This document shows positions 1 through 8,479 of a stretch of 40,795 nucleotides of DNA, one piece after another. The translations under genes were made by a program, and so were the position numbers. Numbering within the stretch: the first letter of the stretch is position 1; each line of letters begins with the position of its first letter. The DNA comes from Benthicola sp039584685 (GTDB lineage: Bacteria; Gemmatimonadota; Gemmatimonadetes; Palauibacterales; Palauibacteraceae): assembly GCA_039584685.1 (NCBI GenBank), contig JBDGXI010000008.1, positions 1 through 40,795 of the forward strand, given 5' to 3'. The notes beneath the pieces were generated by a model. The model worked only from the letters and a program-made list of their open reading frames with translations, had not been told where the DNA came from and did no database searches.

Positions 1-762
1 GTGGCCGAGAGCACCATGATGGACGACGTGCCGGTCGCGAACGTGATCGGCGAGATTCGGGGCACCGAGCTCCCGGACGAGTACGTGGTCCTGTCGGCCC
101 ATTTCGACTCGTGGGACGGCGCTTCCGGCGCCACGGACAACGGCACGGGCAGCATCGTCATGATGGAGGCGATGCGGATCCTCTCGGAAGTCTATCCGAA
201 TCCGAAGCGCACGATCCTCGTGGGCCTGTGGGCCAGCGAGGAGCAGGGACTCAACGGATCCCGGTCCTTCGTGTTCGATCACCCGGAAGTGATCGAGGGT
301 CTGCAGGCGGCATTCAACCAGGACAACGGCACCGGTCAGATCGCCAGGGCCTCCGCGATGGGCATCGTGAGTGCATCCGGGAACATCGCAGACTGGATGT
401 CCCGGGTCCCCAGAGACATCACGGGCAAGATCGATCTCAGCTTCCCCGGTTCTCCGAGCGGTGGGGGAAGTGACCACGCGTCGTTCATCTGCTCCGGCGC
501 GCCGACGGTCGGCCTGGGGTCGAGCAGCTGGGACTACTTCGGCTACACCTGGCACACGAACCTGGACACGTTCGACAAGATCGTGTGGGACAACGTCGAG
601 AACAACGCGACGCTGGTGGCCATGCTGGCCTACCTCGCGTCCGAAGGTGAGCGGGTATCACGAGACCTTCAGGCGAACGTAGTGGATTCCATGACCGGCG
701 AGCCAAGTGAGTGGCCCGTCTGCGAAGACGGAGCCCGAACGACCACCGAGCGTTATCGCTGA
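1..762 (+). CDS. M28 family metallopeptidase, C-terminal part (5' truncated)
   Basis: This is the catalytic part of a zinc-dependent M28 exopeptidase (aminopeptidase or carboxypeptidase-Q-like), usually secreted or periplasmic. The metal-ligand series of the family is visible in order: His and Asp in AHFDSW and GATDNGTG, the Glu pair in ASEEQG, Asp in NQDNGTG and the late His in WHTNLDTFDK. The reading frame is open from the first base. The GTG at position 1 is not a convincing start, because M28 proteins normally carry a signal peptide and an N-terminal domain that must lie left of the window. The stop lies 37 bases before the next gene. Substrate cannot be told from sequence. Confidence 0.9.
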   Translation: MAESTMMDDVPVANVIGEIRGTELPDEYVVLSAHFDSWDGASGATDNGTGSIVMMEAMRILSEVYPNPKRTILVGLWASEEQGLNGSRSFVFDHPEVIEGLQAAFNQDNGTGQIARASAMGIVSASGNIADWMSRVPRDITGKIDLSFPGSPSGGGSDHASFICSGAPTVGLGSSSWDYFGYTWHTNLDTFDKIVWDNVENNATLVAMLAYLASEGERVSRDLQANVVDSMTGEPSEWPVCEDGARTTTERYR

Positions 763-799
763 GCGGCCTGGAGGGCAGACCGCGTCCGCGGGAGAGTCG

Positions 800-1993
800 A
801 TGAATCCGAACCGCGCTCGGCTGTTTCACGAGGAGCTCACGCGCTTTCCCGCCGACCTGTTCCAGTTCGATGCGCGGATCCGGGACGGATGGCTCTCGGA
901 CAGGTACTTCGTGCGGACGGCTCGAACGCTGAGCCACTCCGGCCGTGATCCGTACGTTACCCTGCAGTTCTTCGCCAAGCGCAGGGGTATGCTGGCCGGG
1001 ACCTTCGAGTGTGTGCGCATGCTCCAGACTCAGCTCGCGCGCGGATACGACTACGAGGATCTCGAGGTCGACACCCTGCACGACGGAGACCGGATCGAGC
1101 CCTGGGAAGTGGCTTTCCGCATCCGCGGGAAGTACCGGGCCTTCGCCCACCTGGAGACGCCGCTCGACGGAGTGCTGGCGCGGCGCAGCCTGATCGCGAC
1201 CAACGCCGCGCGCTCCGTGGACGCTGCGGCCGGCGTTCCGGTGATCTACTTCGCCCCCAGGCATGACGACTGGCGCATCCAGACGCCAGATGGGTACGCG
1301 GCGCGCGTCGGCGGCGGCGGTGACGTGTCGAGCGATGCGGGTGCCTCGTGGTGGGGCGGGGAAGGCGTGGGGACGATGCCGCACGCGCTGATCGCCGCCT
1401 TCGGTGGCGACGCGGTCGAGGCCACCCTCGCGTTCGCCCGCTACGTGAGGGACGAGGAGCCTCACGTACCGATCGTCAGCCTGGTGGACTACGCGAACGA
1501 CTGTGTCGGCGATTCGCTGGCCGTGGCTCACGCCATGCGCGCGGAGTTCGGTGACGGCGTGCTGTTCGGCGTCCGCCTCGACACCAGCGGCAAGCTCGTG
1601 GATCGGGCCCTCGTGGACGATCCCGACCTGTGGGGGAAGGAGAGCCTGGCTGGCGTGAACCCTCACCTGGTTCGCAAAGTCCGCGCGGCGCTGGATGCCG
1701 AGGGCTTCGATTACGTAGGGATCATGGCGTCCGGCGGTTTCACGCCTCGGAAGATCCGTCGGTTCGCCGAACTCGAGCTCCCGATCGCAGCCTACGGGGT
1801 CGGGAGCAGCATCCTGGGTCACGGGTGTGAGGAGGATGGCGTGGTGACGGAATTCGATTTCACGGCAGACGTGGTCGAAGTGGATGGAGAACCGGAAGCG
1901 AAAGTCGGCCGCGGCGTGTGGGAGAATCCGCGGCTGATAGGCGTGGACTGGGGACTGCTGGCAAGACTCGACGCGGAGGTGCAAGGTGCCTGA
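800..1993 (+). CDS. pncB: nicotinate phosphoribosyltransferase
   Basis: The predicted reaction joins nicotinate and PRPP, with ATP use, to give nicotinate mononucleotide in the cytosolic NAD salvage (Preiss-Handler) pathway. Family hallmarks are the segment GVRLDTSGKL, the phosphate-binding stretch MASGGFTPRKI, and the closing YGVGSSILG. The ATG at 800 gives a 397-residue protein starting MNPNRARLF, follows a GGGAGAG ribosome binding site, and avoids the overlap with the upstream gene that a start at 707 would create. The stop overlaps the next gene by 8 bases, and that gene is a nicotinamidase-like hydrolase, so the two probably form a nicotinamide-to-NaMN operon. The alternative, a nicotinamide phosphoribosyltransferase relative, is less likely given this partner. 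Confidence 0.88.
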   Translation: MNPNRARLFHEELTRFPADLFQFDARIRDGWLSDRYFVRTARTLSHSGRDPYVTLQFFAKRRGMLAGTFECVRMLQTQLARGYDYEDLEVDTLHDGDRIEPWEVAFRIRGKYRAFAHLETPLDGVLARRSLIATNAARSVDAAAGVPVIYFAPRHDDWRIQTPDGYAARVGGGGDVSSDAGASWWGGEGVGTMPHALIAAFGGDAVEATLAFARYVRDEEPHVPIVSLVDYANDCVGDSLAVAHAMRAEFGDGVLFGVRLDTSGKLVDRALVDDPDLWGKESLAGVNPHLVRKVRAALDAEGFDYVGIMASGGFTPRKIRRFAELELPIAAYGVGSSILGHGCEEDGVVTEFDFTADVVEVDGEPEAKVGRGVWENPRLIGVDWGLLARLDAEVQGA

Positions 1994-3014
1994 ACTGCCG
2001 ATCCCGCAGCACTTCGATGGGGCCCGGACCGGTGAAATCTGGCGCGTGGACTACGGGAACCGGGCGCCGGAGGCGGAGGCGTGGGCTGCCGAGCACGATA
2101 TCGGGCATCCGTCCGACGACGACCCGACGATCGGCCTCCTTCTCGTGGACTGCCAGAACACGTTCTGCATCCCGGGCTACGAGCTGTTCGTCGCCGGCCG
2201 CTCCGGGCGCGGGGCAGTAGACGACAATACCCGACTCTGCCAGTTCATCTATCGCAACCTGCCCGACATCACGGAGATCACCGCGACGCTCGATACCCAC
2301 ACGGCACTCCAGATCTTCCACCCGGTCTTCTGGGTGGACGATGACGGAGATCACCCGGTTGGGGGGCAGACCGAGATCACCCTGGCCGACGTCGAAGAAG
2401 GTCGCTGGTGCCCGAATCCTGCGGTAGCGGACTCGCTCGCCGGCGGCGACGTGGAGTGGCTCCGCAAGTATGCCCGGCATTACGTGCGGCGCGTGACCGA
2501 GGGCCGCTATCCCCTGATGGTGTGGCCGTATCATGCCATGCTGGGCAGCATCGGCCACGCGCTCGTGTCGGCCGTCGATGAAGCCGTCTTCTTCCACAGC
2601 ATCGCGCGTCAGACAGCGGCCCGGTTCGAGGTGAAGGGTGGGAACCCGCTCACGGAGAACTATTCGGTTCTCAGCCCGGAGGTGACCCTCGGGCCCGGCA
2701 ACGAGCGCATCGCAGAGCCGAACCTGGCCCTGTTCGACCACCTGATGGGATTCGACGCGGTGATCGTCGCCGGGCAGGCGGCCAGCCATTGCGTGGCCTG
2801 GACGCTACACGATCTGCTCACGGCCATCCAGGCGCGCGATCCGGAGCTCGCCGGCAAGATCTACATCCTGGAGGACTGCATGTCGTCCGTCGTGGTCCCG
2901 CGGGGCGTGGACTTCACCGGGGACGCCGAGGAGGCCCTTGAGCTGTTCGAAGGCCACGGCATGAACCGCGTCCGATCGACGGATCCGATCGACACGTGGG
3001 ACGGGCTGGGTTAG
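1986..3014 (+). CDS. isochorismatase-family hydrolase, probable nicotinamidase
   Basis: A cysteine hydrolase of the isochorismatase fold, predicted to deamidate nicotinamide to nicotinate and feed the adjacent phosphoribosyltransferase. The triad is complete: Asp55 in LLVDCQNTF, Lys217 in FEVKGGN and Cys269 in GQAASHCV. Metal ligands typical of nicotinamidases are also present: Asp103 and His105 in TLDTHT, and His112 in IFHP. The WPYHAML stretch matches the usual WPxH motif. At 342 residues it is much longer than the common 180-220, with an N-terminal lead of about 45 residues and insertions around 115-175 and 225-250. The start overlaps the upstream gene by 8 bases, implying translational coupling. 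Specificity for nicotinamide is inferred from the neighbour. Confidence 0.82.
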   Translation: MPELPIPQHFDGARTGEIWRVDYGNRAPEAEAWAAEHDIGHPSDDDPTIGLLLVDCQNTFCIPGYELFVAGRSGRGAVDDNTRLCQFIYRNLPDITEITATLDTHTALQIFHPVFWVDDDGDHPVGGQTEITLADVEEGRWCPNPAVADSLAGGDVEWLRKYARHYVRRVTEGRYPLMVWPYHAMLGSIGHALVSAVDEAVFFHSIARQTAARFEVKGGNPLTENYSVLSPEVTLGPGNERIAEPNLALFDHLMGFDAVIVAGQAASHCVAWTLHDLLTAIQARDPELAGKIYILEDCMSSVVVPRGVDFTGDAEEALELFEGHGMNRVRSTDPIDTWDGLG

Positions 3015-3020
3015 GGGAGC

Positions 3021-3539
3021 GTGCGAATCGAGACCGAGAGGCTCAGGCTCCGGGAACTCCGGGAAGAGGATGCCGAGGCCCTTGCCCGCATCTTCTCGCA
3101 CCCCTCGGTGGTGCGGTTCTCGGGTGGCCGGTCTCCCTCTCTCGCGGAAGTGCGCGAAGGCATCCGGCAGCACGTCTCGGGGTACTACTACGACCGCGGT
3201 TATGGCCTCCTGGTGGCCGAGCTGCGGAACACGGGGGAGATCGTCGGCCGCATAGGCTTCCTGGCGACCGACATCGACGAGTCGGCGGACGCCGAGCTCC
3301 ACTACCACCTGGCTCCCGATGCATGGGGCAGCGGTCTCGCCACCGAGGCCGCGCGTGCCGTCCTCGATTGGGGATTCGACGGCGGTCGCCTGAAGCGCAT
3401 CGTCGCCGTGATACACCCTGATAACCACGCGTCGCGCCGCGTGGCAGAGAAGTGCGGACTCACGTTCTGGAAGGAGATGGAGGTACAGGACGCGGGTCTA
3501 TTCCAGATCTACCACATGGGGTCGCCGGCCGGGGACTGA
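3021..3539 (+). CDS. GNAT N-acetyltransferase, RimJ/RimL type
   Basis: A 172-residue acetyl-CoA-dependent acetyltransferase of the Acetyltransf_3 (RimJ/RimL) group. It opens with the family lead RIETERLRLRELREEDAE. It carries an acetyl-CoA-binding region around WGSGLATEAARAV and the late VAEKCGLTF motif that often precedes the last strands. The start is a GTG six bases after the previous stop, preceded by GGGGAG. It may be read through from the NAD salvage pair, but no functional link is evident. Its last 42 bases overlap, tail to tail, the end of the radical SAM gene on the other strand. Substrates of this group range from ribosomal protein N termini to small molecules, and none can be assigned. 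Confidence 0.85.
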   Translation: MRIETERLRLRELREEDAEALARIFSHPSVVRFSGGRSPSLAEVREGIRQHVSGYYYDRGYGLLVAELRNTGEIVGRIGFLATDIDESADAELHYHLAPDAWGSGLATEAARAVLDWGFDGGRLKRIVAVIHPDNHASRRVAEKCGLTFWKEMEVQDAGLFQIYHMGSPAGD

Positions 3540-4664
3540 GCCCGGACGCTCCGTCTCGGCCGAGTACCTCCTCATCGAGACCGCTCGTCGTCGGGGACCC
3601 CATCGGCCCGGACGCTCCTCGAACACCCCGGCGCATGCCGTCCCGCAGGCGCTGCAGCGGGCGCCCCCCGACAGCTTCCAGGAAACCACCGCGTAGCCGT
3701 CGCGCCCGATCAGGACGGTGCCGCACTCCGGGCAGTACGTCGTCTGCCCTTCCGGGTCGACCACGTTTCCCACGTACGCGAATCGAATTCCATTGCCGCG
3801 AGCGATCTCCCGGGCCCGTCGGACCGTGGCCGGGGGAGTGGGAGGCACGTGGCGCATCCGCCAATCCGGGTGGAAGGCCGTGAAGTGGAGGGGCACATCG
3901 GGCCCCAGCTCGTCGAGCACCCAGCGGGTCAGCGCGTGGATCTCGGCTTCAGAATCGTTCTCTCCCGGGATCAGCAGAGTGGTGATCTCCAGCCAGGTGT
4001 CGGATTCGTATCTGATGTGGCGGAGCGTGTCGAGGACCGGGTCCAGCCGTCCCGCCGCGAGTTTCCGGTAGAACGAATCCGTGAATCCCTTGAGGTCCAC
4101 GTTGGCGGCGTCCATCCACCCGTAGAACTCGGTTCGTGGCGCTTCGCATACGTAGCCCGCCGTGACCGCCACCGTGCGGATGCCGCGTTCGCGACATGCC
4201 GCGGCCACGTCGATCGCGTACTCGTGGAAGACGACGGGGTCGTTGTAGGTGAAAGGCACCGACCGGCATCCGAGATCGACCGCCGCGCTGGCAATCGCAT
4301 CCGGACTCGCGGCTTCGGCCAGCGTGTGCATCTCCCTCGACTTGCTGATGTGCCAGTTCTGGCAGAACGAGCATGTCAGGTTGCACCCGGCGGTCCCAAA
4401 CGAGAGCACCGACGTGCCGGGCAGGAAGTGGTTCAGAGGCTTCTTCTCGATCGGGTCCACGCAGAACCCGCTGGACCGTCCATACGTGGTGAGGACGATC
4501 TGTCCGCCGAGGTTCGCCCGGACGAAGCACAGACCCCGCTGCCCTTCCCGCAGGCGGCACAATCTCGGGCACAGGTCGCAGCGCACCCGCCCGTCCTCGA
4601 GGCGGGTCCAGTACCGCGTGCCGACAGCGTGAGCCGGATCGATTGGAACGTCCACAGGCCTCAT
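3498..4664 (-). CDS. amrS: AmmeMemoRadiSam system radical SAM enzyme
   Basis: A 388-residue radical SAM protein of the pyruvate-formate-lyase-activating-enzyme-like branch (COG1180). The cluster motif CX3CX2C is Cys94, Cys98 and Cys101 in AGCNLTCSFCQNW. Cys-rich segments flank the core: an N-terminal CDLCPRLCRLREGQRGLC stretch typical of AmrS, and a C-terminal ribbon with CPEC and CSAC pairs that could bind a metal. Family members occur beside AmmeMemoRadiSam proteins A (AMMECR1) and B (Memo), but neither partner lies in this window. The system's chemistry is not established. The last 20 or so residues look unconserved and overlap the GNAT gene convergently. The ATG at 4664 is the only good start. 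Confidence 0.85.
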   Translation of the reverse strand: MRPVDVPIDPAHAVGTRYWTRLEDGRVRCDLCPRLCRLREGQRGLCFVRANLGGQIVLTTYGRSSGFCVDPIEKKPLNHFLPGTSVLSFGTAGCNLTCSFCQNWHISKSREMHTLAEAASPDAIASAAVDLGCRSVPFTYNDPVVFHEYAIDVAAACRERGIRTVAVTAGYVCEAPRTEFYGWMDAANVDLKGFTDSFYRKLAAGRLDPVLDTLRHIRYESDTWLEITTLLIPGENDSEAEIHALTRWVLDELGPDVPLHFTAFHPDWRMRHVPPTPPATVRRAREIARGNGIRFAYVGNVVDPEGQTTYCPECGTVLIGRDGYAVVSWKLSGGARCSACGTACAGVFEERPGRWGPRRRAVSMRRYSAETERPGSVPGRRPHVVDLE

Positions 4665-4798
4665 CCCGTATCTGTCATCGGCAACCTAACACCGACCCGC
4701 CCGCCGGGCCCCTGTTGATCCCGGCCGAGGTGTGCCAGAATAGGGCGGTTGAGCCGCTTTGCCCCGCCGGGAACCACGTACGAGAGAGGTAAGAAGCC

Positions 4799-5257
4799 AT
4801 GGGACGGGCCCCCCGCGAGATCAATATCCGAACTGCGATCCCGGATGACGCGGAATCCATCGCCCGGTTGTCCGGCGAGCTCGGATATCCGACCACGGCT
4901 GCGGATGCCCGCCGCCGCCTGTTCGACATCAAGACCGCCGAGACCCACGCCGTGATGGTCGCGGAGGATGCACCCGGCTCCGTCGTCGGGTGGATCCACG
5001 TGTTTCGATCACCTCGCCTCGGCGGTGAGCCGTTCGCCGAACTGGGAGGGCTAGTCGTCACGGAGTCGCTCCGGGGGCATGGGATCGGTAGCCGGCTCGT
5101 GGCCGAAACCGAGCGCTGGGCGGCCGACCGGGGCATCGCGACGCTTCGAATCCGCACCCGTACCACGCGAAACGACGCGCGCCTGTTCTACGAGGACCTG
5201 GGCTTCGTGCTCACCAAGACGCAGGTCGTGTTCGAGCGACAGCTTCTCGAGGACTGA
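4799..5257 (+). CDS. GNAT family N-acetyltransferase
   Basis: A 152-residue GNAT acetyltransferase. The N-terminal strand INIRTAIPDDAESIARLSGELGY is followed by the acetyl-CoA pyrophosphate loop RGHGIGSRLV (family form RxxGxG/A), then LFYEDLGFV, the usual motif B. The ATG at 4799 follows a GAGAGGT ribosome binding site. The gene stands divergent from amrS with a 134-base gap, so it probably has its own promoter. It belongs to the simple Acetyltransf_1 type, distinct from the RimJ-like gene at 3021. Substrate unknown. Confidence 0.85.
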   Translation: MGRAPREINIRTAIPDDAESIARLSGELGYPTTAADARRRLFDIKTAETHAVMVAEDAPGSVVGWIHVFRSPRLGGEPFAELGGLVVTESLRGHGIGSRLVAETERWAADRGIATLRIRTRTTRNDARLFYEDLGFVLTKTQVVFERQLLED

Positions 5258-5277
5258 GCGGCGACCGAGCGAGACCG

Positions 5278-5320
5278 TTGACGGGCCTCACTTTCGGGTT
5301 ATGTTCGGTATTTACCCGAA
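5278..5320 (+). promoter_or_regulatory. putative promoter with 7-bp inverted repeat
   Basis: A TTGACG hexamer at 5278-5283 is followed after 16 bases by TATGTT at 5300-5305, a reasonable sigma-70-like pair just before the gene at 5333. A perfect inverted repeat, TTCGGGT (5293-5299) and ACCCGAA (5314-5320), brackets the -10 region with a 14-base spacer. It could be an operator or a 5' hairpin in the message. Both readings are inference from pattern only. Confidence 0.35.
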
Positions 5321-5332
5321 CTGGAGGACGGA

Positions 5333-5608
5333 GTGTCGAGTCGGCCGCAGACAGACCTGAAGACCATTCCCGGCGTCGGCCCCAGCATCGAGATGGACCT
5401 CCTGGATCTCGGCATCCGGGGCGTGTCGGAACTTCGCGGCAGGAACCCCGATCACATGTACGATGATCTGTGCGAGTTGCGTGGAGAGTGCATCGATCCG
5501 TGCGTGAAGTACGTGTTCCGCTGCGCGGTCTACTTTGCGTCGAGCGAAGTGCACGAGCCCGCGTTGCTTCAGTGGTGGAACTGGATGGATCGGCCCCCCG
5601 GGGGCTGA
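5333..5608 (+). CDS. Cdd1-like helix-hairpin-helix protein (pathogenicity locus family)
   Basis: A 91-residue small protein matching the Cdd1/pathogenicity-locus family. It has an N-terminal helix-hairpin-helix, with LKTIPGVGPSIEMDLLDLGI as the GxGxxxA-like DNA-backbone-binding hairpin. The family's RNPDHMYDDLC segment follows, with conserved cysteines in the C-terminal half (C467-region residues ECIDPCVKYVFRCAV). HhH motifs usually bind DNA without sequence preference, but the family's role is not known. The start is a GTG preceded by a strong GGAGG, and a promoter-like sequence lies just upstream. It converges on the flavoenzyme gene. Confidence 0.75.
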   Translation: MSSRPQTDLKTIPGVGPSIEMDLLDLGIRGVSELRGRNPDHMYDDLCELRGECIDPCVKYVFRCAVYFASSEVHEPALLQWWNWMDRPPGG

Positions 5609-5620
5609 AGGACCCCCGGG
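5597..5620. terminator. hairpin between convergent genes
   Basis: The 8-bp arms CCCGGGGG (5597-5604) and CCCCCGGG (5613-5620) enclose an 8-base loop. The hairpin contains the stop of the Cdd1-like gene and lies 17 bases past the end of the convergent flavoenzyme gene, so it could serve both directions. There is no T-tract, so the call rests on position and stem strength. Confidence 0.45.
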
Positions 5621-5636
5621 AAGCGAATCCGGGCTT

Positions 5637-7058
5637 CTAAGGCCTGACGTTGAGGTTGGTGCGGAAGACGTTCCCGGGATCGTACTTCGACTTCACCTGC
5701 TGGAGTTTCTCGTAATTGGCTCCGTATGCAGCCGTGACGCGCGCCGCATCCTCGGCGTCGCTCACGAAGTTCAGATACACGCCGCCCGTCGAATAGGAGG
5801 CCGTGGCGTCGAAGAACGTTCGGGCCCACCCTACGCACAGGGCGTCGTCGGCCGGATCTTCCCATCGCGTATGGACGTTCATGATGAACCCGGCGTCCCG
5901 GTGCGGATAGGCCGCGGAATCTGCCGGGATTCTGGCCGCCTCACCGCCCACCTGTGCGATGAAGATCTCCGACTGTGGACTGGGAAGGCTCCCGGTGTAA
6001 GCCAGGAGCTCGTCGACGAGTCCATCGTCGAGAGCCGAGAAGTTGTGGGACTTCCAGTAGTTTCTCGAACCGGGCTCCAGCAGCGGGTCGAAGGCCTGCT
6101 GAAAAGCGGCGAACGGCATCACCCCGATATGCTCGCCGTGCGGACTGCCATGGTCGCGAAGCGGGGCCAGCTCGCGTTCCCCCTCGGCCGGGTCACCGGC
6201 GTACACGAAAGCCAGCACGACGACCTTGGATCCGTGCACTTCCTCCGGCAGGAACGGCAGTGGCGGGGCAGCTCTGAGGACCGCCCACACCGTCATATCG
6301 TCTGACGCGCCGGCCACGAAATCCCGGTAGGCGTCGAGGACGTTCCGGCCCTCGGAGTACGGGTGGACGATGAGGCCGCACAGGAGGTCCGGCCCTGCTT
6401 CCCGAAGGCGGAAAGTGAACGACGTGACGATTCCGAAATTGCCACCGCCCCCCTTTAGAGCCCAGAACAGGTCCTGGTTCTCAGTCTCACTCGCGGTCAG
6501 CTCTCGCCCGTCGGCGGTCACGACGTCTGCCGACAGGAGGCTGTCAACCGTCAGCCCGTACTTCCGGCTCAGCCAGCCGAAACCGCCCCCCAGCGTGAGT
6601 CCCGCGATTCCTGTCGTGGAGTTGATGCCCACCGGGACCGCCAGGCCGTGCGGGAGAGTGGCGGCATCGACGTCTCCGAGCGTCGCTCCCGGCTGCACCC
6701 GGGCCGTGCCCGCGCCCGCGTCCACGTCCACCCCCCTCATCTGCGACAGATCGATGGTCAGACCGCCTTCACAAAGAGCGCTTCCCGCAATGTTGTGGCC
6801 GGCTCCCCGCACGGAGAAAAGCAGGCCGTGCCGCATGGCGAAGTCGAGACCCGTCTTCACGTCTCGGGCACTCGCACAGCGCGCGATCAGAGCCGGCCGT
6901 TTGTCGATCATGGCGTTCCAGACCGCGCGCGCCTCCTCGTAGCCCGGGTCGTCCCGGCCTATCAAGGAACCCTCGAGGCCGGCGTCGAGCGAGTCCAACG
7001 TAGATGCGTCGAGCTCTACCCGGCCGCCGGCCAGGGCAGCTACGGAAAGCACTGTCAT
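5637..7058 (-). CDS. FAD-binding oxidoreductase, berberine bridge enzyme type
   Basis: A 473-residue flavoprotein with the FAD_binding_4 (PCMH) fold at about residues 50-220 and a BBE domain at the C terminus (YLNFVSDAED to YDPGNVFR). His88 in VRGAGHN sits where the family attaches FAD through an 8-alpha-histidyl bond. The Cys used for the second bond in bicovalent members is missing: the equivalent region reads GINSTTGIAGLTLGGG, so monocovalent FAD is expected. The family oxidises sugars, alcohols or secondary metabolites, and the substrate here is unknown. I chose the ATG at 7058 because it follows GGAGGTGAGA; the longer frame to 7130 lacks such a site. No signal peptide is seen. Confidence 0.87.
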   Translation of the reverse strand: MTVLSVAALAGGRVELDASTLDSLDAGLEGSLIGRDDPGYEEARAVWNAMIDKRPALIARCASARDVKTGLDFAMRHGLLFSVRGAGHNIAGSALCEGGLTIDLSQMRGVDVDAGAGTARVQPGATLGDVDAATLPHGLAVPVGINSTTGIAGLTLGGGFGWLSRKYGLTVDSLLSADVVTADGRELTASETENQDLFWALKGGGGNFGIVTSFTFRLREAGPDLLCGLIVHPYSEGRNVLDAYRDFVAGASDDMTVWAVLRAAPPLPFLPEEVHGSKVVVLAFVYAGDPAEGERELAPLRDHGSPHGEHIGVMPFAAFQQAFDPLLEPGSRNYWKSHNFSALDDGLVDELLAYTGSLPSPQSEIFIAQVGGEAARIPADSAAYPHRDAGFIMNVHTRWEDPADDALCVGWARTFFDATASYSTGGVYLNFVSDAEDAARVTAAYGANYEKLQQVKSKYDPGNVFRTNLNVRP

Positions 7059-7228
7059 TCTCACCTCCGGTGATGTTGCCGGGAAAGGATCGCGCCCGCG
7101 GGGGGTGCCCCCGACGTGCCGCCGATCCACGTATACGTTGCGGTCAATCCATCTCGGTCATGCGAAACGACTCTCCAGACAGGACAAACCGGGGCACCGT
7201 GTCAAGGTCGGTCCCGAAGCGGTCCGGT

Positions 7229-7903
7229 TCAGCCCGAGCCGGCTCGCTTCCGGATCAGGGTCAGTCCGTCGGCGAACGGGAGCAACACGGTCTCGGCTCT
7301 TTCGTCGGCTGAAACGTGCGCGTTGAAGGTGCGGATGGCCCTGGTCGGCGCGTCGCCGATGGAGGAATCGGTAACCTTGCCTTCCCACAGGGTGTTGTCG
7401 GCGAGGATGACCCCGTTCGGATCGAGGTGAGGCAGCACGGACTCGTAGTAGTCGACGTAGGATTCCTTGTCGGCATCGATGAAGACCAGATCGAACGTGG
7501 TCCCGCGTGGAAGCGCGGCCAGGGTTTCGAGGGCCGGACCGACGCGCAGGTCGATCCGATCCGCGACGCCGGCGGCGGCCCAGGCCTCGCGCGCGATCGC
7601 GGTCCATTCCTCGCTCACATCGCACGCGATCAGGCGCCCATCGGGCGGGAGCCCCCGCGCTATGGCAAGCGCAGAGTAGCCGGTGAACGTGCCTATCTCG
7701 AGGGCGCTTCGTGCCCCGATCGAGCGCGTCAGGAAGTTCATGAACACGGCTTGCGGATGTGCGATCTGCATCCGACGCGAGTCACCGAGCTCGTGCGTTC
7801 TCGCCATCAGGGCGCGCTGGACGGCATCCGGCGCCGTGGTATTGGCGAGCACGTAGTCAAACAGTGCGTCGTCGAGCGGCACGTACTTCCGATAGTCGGA
7901 CAA
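7229..7903 (-). CDS. class I SAM-dependent O-methyltransferase (CCoAOMT family)
   Basis: A 224-residue methyltransferase of the catechol/caffeoyl-CoA O-methyltransferase family. The SAM site is ALEIGTFTGYSALAIA (motif I). Acidic metal-binding and catalytic motifs follow in DLVFIDADKESY and GVILADNTLWEGKV. The frame is open up to 8110, but that start would overlap the divergent cupin gene. The TTG at 7903 has an AAAGGAG ribosome binding site 8-9 bases upstream and gives the family's usual length of about 220 residues (LSDYRKYVPLDDALF), so I use it. Family members methylate catechol-like hydroxyls with Mg2+; the true substrate is unknown. The 127-base gap to the cupin gene should hold divergent promoters. 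Confidence 0.87.
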   Translation of the reverse strand: MSDYRKYVPLDDALFDYVLANTTAPDAVQRALMARTHELGDSRRMQIAHPQAVFMNFLTRSIGARSALEIGTFTGYSALAIARGLPPDGRLIACDVSEEWTAIAREAWAAAGVADRIDLRVGPALETLAALPRGTTFDLVFIDADKESYVDYYESVLPHLDPNGVILADNTLWEGKVTDSSIGDAPTRAIRTFNAHVSADERAETVLLPFADGLTLIRKRAGSG

Positions 7904-8030
7904 GAAGCCTTCTCCTTTCGTGCATGTCGTTGCCTCGAAGCCCCGCGGGGCACACAGTACGTACTCGGTGGCGGTATGCCCCATAGAGGGCGCGTTCCGA
8001 TGACAGGTCAAGGAGCGGGAGGGAGCGCCG

Positions 8031-8396
8031 ATGGTGGACAAGGTGAATCTGAGCGAAAGGCTGTCTCGAATTCCGGACCACTGGCAACCGCGGATCGTAG
8101 GAGAGCTCAACGGGCAGCACGTGAAGCTGGCCCGTCTGCAGGGGGAGTTCGTGTGGCACAGCCATGAACAGGAGGACGAGTTGTTCCTGGTGCTCGACGG
8201 GACGCTTCACATGGAATTCCGGGACGGGGTCACGGAGGTGGACCCCGGCGAGTTCCTCATCGTTCCGCGTGGGGTCGAGCACCGACCCGTGGCCCCGTCC
8301 GAGGTCCAGGTGCTCCTGTTCGAGCCCGTCGGTACGCTGAATACGGGGAGTGCCGACGATCCGCGTATGGTAGCGAACCCGGAGTGGCTGCTATGA
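8031..8396 (+). CDS. cupin domain protein
   Basis: A 121-residue single-domain cupin (cupin_2). Motif 1 is HSHEQEDELFLVLDGTLHMEF with the metal-type His and Glu residues, and motif 2 is PGEFLIVPRGVEHRPVA with the distal His. Such small cupins are either metal-dependent enzymes, such as mannose-6-phosphate-isomerase relatives, or ligand sensors; sequence does not decide. The ATG at 8031 follows GGGAGGGAGC. The gene is divergent from the O-methyltransferase. Confidence 0.88.
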   Translation: MVDKVNLSERLSRIPDHWQPRIVGELNGQHVKLARLQGEFVWHSHEQEDELFLVLDGTLHMEFRDGVTEVDPGEFLIVPRGVEHRPVAPSEVQVLLFEPVGTLNTGSADDPRMVANPEWLL

Positions 8397-8479
8397 CCGA
8401 GCGACGGCTCCGGAACCGCCCCGATTCACTGCGAAGTTTTCGGTAGCCCCGCGAGCCTCCGCCCGCGATCTTGGTCTGC

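Noticed and set aside
485..1984. A 499-codon minus-strand frame opposite the peptidase and pncB
   Set aside because: Composition is that of an antisense frame (His/Arg/Val rich) and both plus-strand genes have clear catalytic motifs.
7904..8110. An extended O-methyltransferase start at 8110
   Set aside because: The extra 69 residues are not family-like and overlap the divergent cupin gene; a TTG at 7903 has a strong ribosome binding site.
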